Origin: Phaeoceros laevis
Lineage: Eukaryota > Anthocerotophyta > Anthocerotopsida > Notothyladales
Assembly: GCA_049999765.1 (NCBI GenBank)
Contig: JBNGIQ010009323.1
Location: 124,406 to 166,687 of the forward strand
DNA length: 42,282 nucleotides
Direction: 5' to 3'
Both the position numbers and the translations under genes were made by a program. The notes under the pieces are model-generated. The model had not been told where the DNA came from. It searched no databases and was given only the letters and a program-made list of their open reading frames with translations. Of this stretch, positions 39,502 to 42,282 are shown one piece after another (the first letter of the stretch is position 1; each line of letters starts with the position of its first letter).

Positions 39502-40060
39502 TCATACCTGCTTGTGAGAATTTTTTAGTTGACCTCCCGGTCCCCTCCTCTCACGTATAGTCAAGACGTCAGGGGCTGAAGTGTTGAGGCCTGCAATTGT
39601 GCCGGGTGCCAGCAGTAACGGGAGGGCTGCCGGACCACTCTCAGCCAGTGCTGGGCACGTTAACGCCATGTGGTGCTCAGTGTCAGGCTCCATGGTGGTG
39701 CATCTGGTGCAGCTTGGGGTAGCTGAGTCTTGAGCTCCCAGCGACTCATCTGGCCCAGGGCCTGCCACAGCTTGGCTTGGAGATACTCTGCATGCCATAT
39801 TCTGAGATATTTGTGCAGTCCCTCATATATGTCGATTCTTCTGTGGATGGCGCAGGTTTGCCCCAGACTTGATCCAGATATGCTTGCTTGATGACTTCTG
39901 GAGTGAGGTCTTCGACGGGGACATTCTGCAGGTTCCATTTTTGCAACCATTTAAGCCATTGCCTGTACCAGATTCGCGTTTTGTGGGCAGGGGCCTGAGC
40001 ATGATCATCTTGGAAAGTCTGAGGGCTCGGCTGTGCAGCTTATTGTCTTCCATGGCTTCA
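39502..40060 (-). mobile_element. Decayed LINE reverse-transcriptase C-terminal fragment
   Basis: The minus strand holds protein pieces that pass through three frames: WLKWLQKWNLQNVPVEDLTP and VWGKPAPSTEE, then RIDIYEGLHKYLRIWHAEYL, then CTRC-x-TMEPDTEHHMALTCPAL. The last has the C-x2-C...H-x4-C spacing of the zinc-binding tail (zf-RVT) after non-LTR reverse transcriptases. Frameshifts show it is dead. No polymerase catalytic motif (FADD) remains. Confidence 0.6.
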
Positions 40061-40214
40061 ACCTTCTGAATATTGGGTTGTGCGGATGAGAGCGTGATCC
40101 TCCACTGGAAACATGCCTGCTTCGGCTAGCAAGACAGACTTTGTCGTGCTATCGTTGCAATGGAGTGATACTGCTGTCTACTATCATGCAGTGAACTGCT
40201 ACTGCTGATAAACT

Positions 40215-42282
40215 ATGCAAATGCTCCACCTACAAGTGCGCACCACCAACGGGATGCAACATCAGCGGTTGTGGACGCCAACAGCTGGGGGGCAGGCCCA
40301 CACCCTGGAGCTGGATGGGAGTTTAAATGTGCCTCCGAGGCTGTGGATTTACACAAGCCGCAAATTCGTGCCGTGCAGTTGCTTGGCAGCCAGGCTAGGC
40401 ATACCGGACAGTAGCAGTGCAGGAGAGCGGCAATACTTGTTGTGGAGGCAGCATTTCTTGGACCCCACACTGCGGTGGGACTGCAGGACGAACAAGAAGG
40501 GCGCCCGCTCTCTCGTCCTCAGGCGCAAGAAGTCCAAGGAGCCCCTATACGTGAACAACTGCTACAAGCCTGGCTGGGTGGATGCGCAGGTGGCTTCTTG
40601 GACAAGCGGGTTGGACGGTCTGCTCAGCCTACATCCAAACCCTTGTTGCATTATAATGCTGTCGCTTCGACGGTGCCAGAGTGCCAAGGGCACGGAACGG
40701 GTCAGGCTGTAATCGAACAACTTTGCGAGAATGGGCAGCTAAGTCGAGCAGTTGACGCTTTGAGTGACTTAGCGGACACACAACGTCGTGTGCCCACTTC
40801 CCTCCTGTACAGAGTCATCCGGAGATGTGGGGCCGAGAAAAATCTGGTGTTGGGGCGACGACTTCATGATCTCACTCTCAAGCTTGGGTACGGATCCAAT
40901 GCAGTTTTGGGAAATCATCTCTTGCGCATGTATGCATGTCAAGGCCGGTTACAGGAGGCAATGGAGGTGTTCAAAAGGGTGGCCAAACCTGATGTCTTCA
41001 TGTGGTTTTCCATTATATGTGCACATGTTGAACAGGGGAAACCTAGTCAGGCCATTCAACTGTACCACAAGATGCGTAGTTCAGATTTGCAGCCGAATGG
41101 TCACATTTTTGTCGCTGCCCTGCAAGCTTGTGCAAGAGCGGAAGATGTGGAAGCTGGCAGGCAGGTGCACGCTGATGTGTTGGCGAGTGGCACTCCGCCT
41201 GACCATTTTGTTTGCAACTGCCTGGTGGACATGTATGCCAAATGCGGGGAATTGGAAGATGCACGCAGGGTTTTTGACAGCATGGCCACAAGGAATGCAG
41301 TGACATGGAATGCCATGATCGCTGGGTATGCAAAGCGTGGCAAGTTGAAAGATGCACGCAAGCTGTTTGACAGTCTGACCACAAGGGATGCGGTAACATG
41401 GAATACCATGATAAACGGGTATGCTGAGCATGGGCTTGGTCTCCAGGCGCTCACATTGTATGCAAAGATGGAGCAGGAAGGCCTGATTTTAGCAGACCGT
41501 GTTACGTATATTTGCCTCCTAAAAGCTTGTGCAAGTGCTGGTGCCCTACAACAGGGCAGGCGGCTGCATTCAGGGATCGAAAAGAGAGAACTGCTTGAAG
41601 GTGACAGAGTACTGGGCTCTTGTCTTGTAAACATGTATGTAAAATGTGGCCAGTTGGAAGATGCGCGCAAAGTGTTTGACAGTCTGTCTACGAGGAATGG
41701 AATAACATGGAATGCCATGATAAATGGGTACGCTGAGCAAGGGCTCGGTTCCCAGGCGCTCACATTGTATGCAAGGATGGAGCAGGAGGGCCTAATTTTA
41801 GCAGACAGCTTTACGTTTGCTTGCCTCCTGAAAGCTTGTTCAAGTGCTGGTGCCCTACATCAGGGCCGGCAGCTTCATTCAGAGATCGTGGAAAGAGGAC
41901 TACTTAACGGTGACATAGTTCTGGGCACTTGTCTCATAAATATGTATGCAAAGTGTGGCCAGTTGGGAGATGCGCGCAAAGTGTTTGACAGTCTGTCCAC
42001 AAGGGATTCTGTAGCATGGAATGCCATGATAAATGGGTATGGCACGAATAATGAAGGCCACAAGGCTACAGCCTGTTTTGAAGAGATGATGCTGGCTGGT
42101 ATTCAGCCAGATGACGCCACATTTACTTGCCTTCTTGTAGCATGCAGTCATGAGGGGCTGGTCAGTAAGGGTCGCCAGTATTTTGATGCAATGGTGAAAC
42201 AGCATGGCCTCAACCCGACAAGTGAGCATTATATTTGCATGGTTGATCTTCTTGGGCGGGCAGGCCAGTTAGGTGAGGCAGA
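40215..42282 (+). CDS. PLS-class PPR protein with N-terminal PDF-like motif (partial)
   Basis: Model: exon 1 40215-40589 (125 codons from ATG, donor GCGCAG|GTGGCT), intron to 40705, exon 2 from 40706 (acceptor GGGTCAG|GCT) open to the right edge. Exon 2 gives 525 codons of PPR units (for example NHLLRMYACQGRLQEA, DVFMWFSIICAHVEQGK, FVCNCLVDMYAKCGELEDARRVF), of the PLS class that edits or processes organelle RNA. DYW or E domains would lie beyond the edge. Exon 1 carries LWRQHFLDPTLRWDCRTNKK...KSKEPLYV...KPGWV, resembling the PDF motif of OSB organellar single-strand DNA-binding proteins. If the splice is wrong, exon 1 is a separate gene piece and the PPR start lies elsewhere; no in-frame ATG precedes 40928 in exon 2. 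Confidence 0.75.
41402..42028 (+). repeat. 309-bp (103-codon) internal repeat in the PPR gene
   Basis: The boundary word AAT(A/G)CCATGATAAA(C/T)GGGTA recurs at 41402, 41711 and 42020, exactly 309 bp apart. Units 41402-41710 and 41711-42019 are nearly identical over most of their length, covering one P-L-S triplet of PPR motifs. Confidence 0.9.

Noticed and set aside
41101-41763. Minus-strand open frame of 220 codons opposite the PPR gene
   Set aside because: Repetitive antisense of the PPR units; no independent protein features.

Overview
The window is nuclear DNA of a land plant. It carries plant-type phytoene synthase, gamma-tocopherol methyltransferase, WEE1, a type I MADS-box gene and a PLS-class PPR gene. 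Intron phases and GT-AG borders let the multi-exon genes be rebuilt by hand. Very short introns (mostly about 45-120 bp), closely packed genes and abundant PLS-type PPR coding suggest a lycophyte such as Selaginella. That assignment is inference from style and content, not from a marker sequence.

Layout. Positions 1-1064 (minus) hold the 5' part of a hAT-like transposase with a BED finger and DUF659-like core, running off the left edge. Positions 1.1-8.7 kb are gene-poor. They contain tandem and dispersed repeats, two assembly gaps, a tRNA-like SINE head, and decayed copies of pieces of other loci in this same window. Positions 8.8-22.4 kb are a compact housekeeping block: VTE4 (-), NRDE2 (+), a conserved Gln-rich coiled-coil protein (-), OSTC (+), WEE1 (+) and a tiny twin-CX9C protein (-). 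Two gene pairs in it are divergent with short shared promoters, and one pair is tail-to-tail. Positions 22.7-27.3 kb hold two divergent members of an unrecognised family of about 420 residues (one on each strand), a deletion-decayed copy and a frameshifted coiled-coil relic. PSY lies at 27.6-29.1 kb (-), a small C2H2 protein at 30.5-31.1 kb (-), an unrecognised four-exon secreted protein at 32.2-33.2 kb (-), a Rad18-like zinc-finger protein at 35.1-35.8 kb (+), and an orphan exon pair at 36.1-36.5 kb (-). A type I MADS-box gene with a repeat-bearing tail cut by a stop codon is at 37.4-38.4 kb (+). Two satellite-like arrays, a LINE fragment and a PPR gene open at the right edge complete the window. 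The PPR gene appears to begin with an OSB-like PDF motif.

How genes relate. PSY and VTE4 both feed plastid isoprenoid chemistry (carotenoids and tocopherols), but they lie 17 kb apart and there is no sign of a cluster. Most other neighbours are unrelated housekeeping genes. The best candidates for undescribed biology are the PDF-PPR fusion, the secreted protein whose reading frame continues past a stop, the paired 420-residue family, and the MADS gene with its repeat-derived C-terminus. All splice models are read by eye from frame and border consensus and need transcript support.
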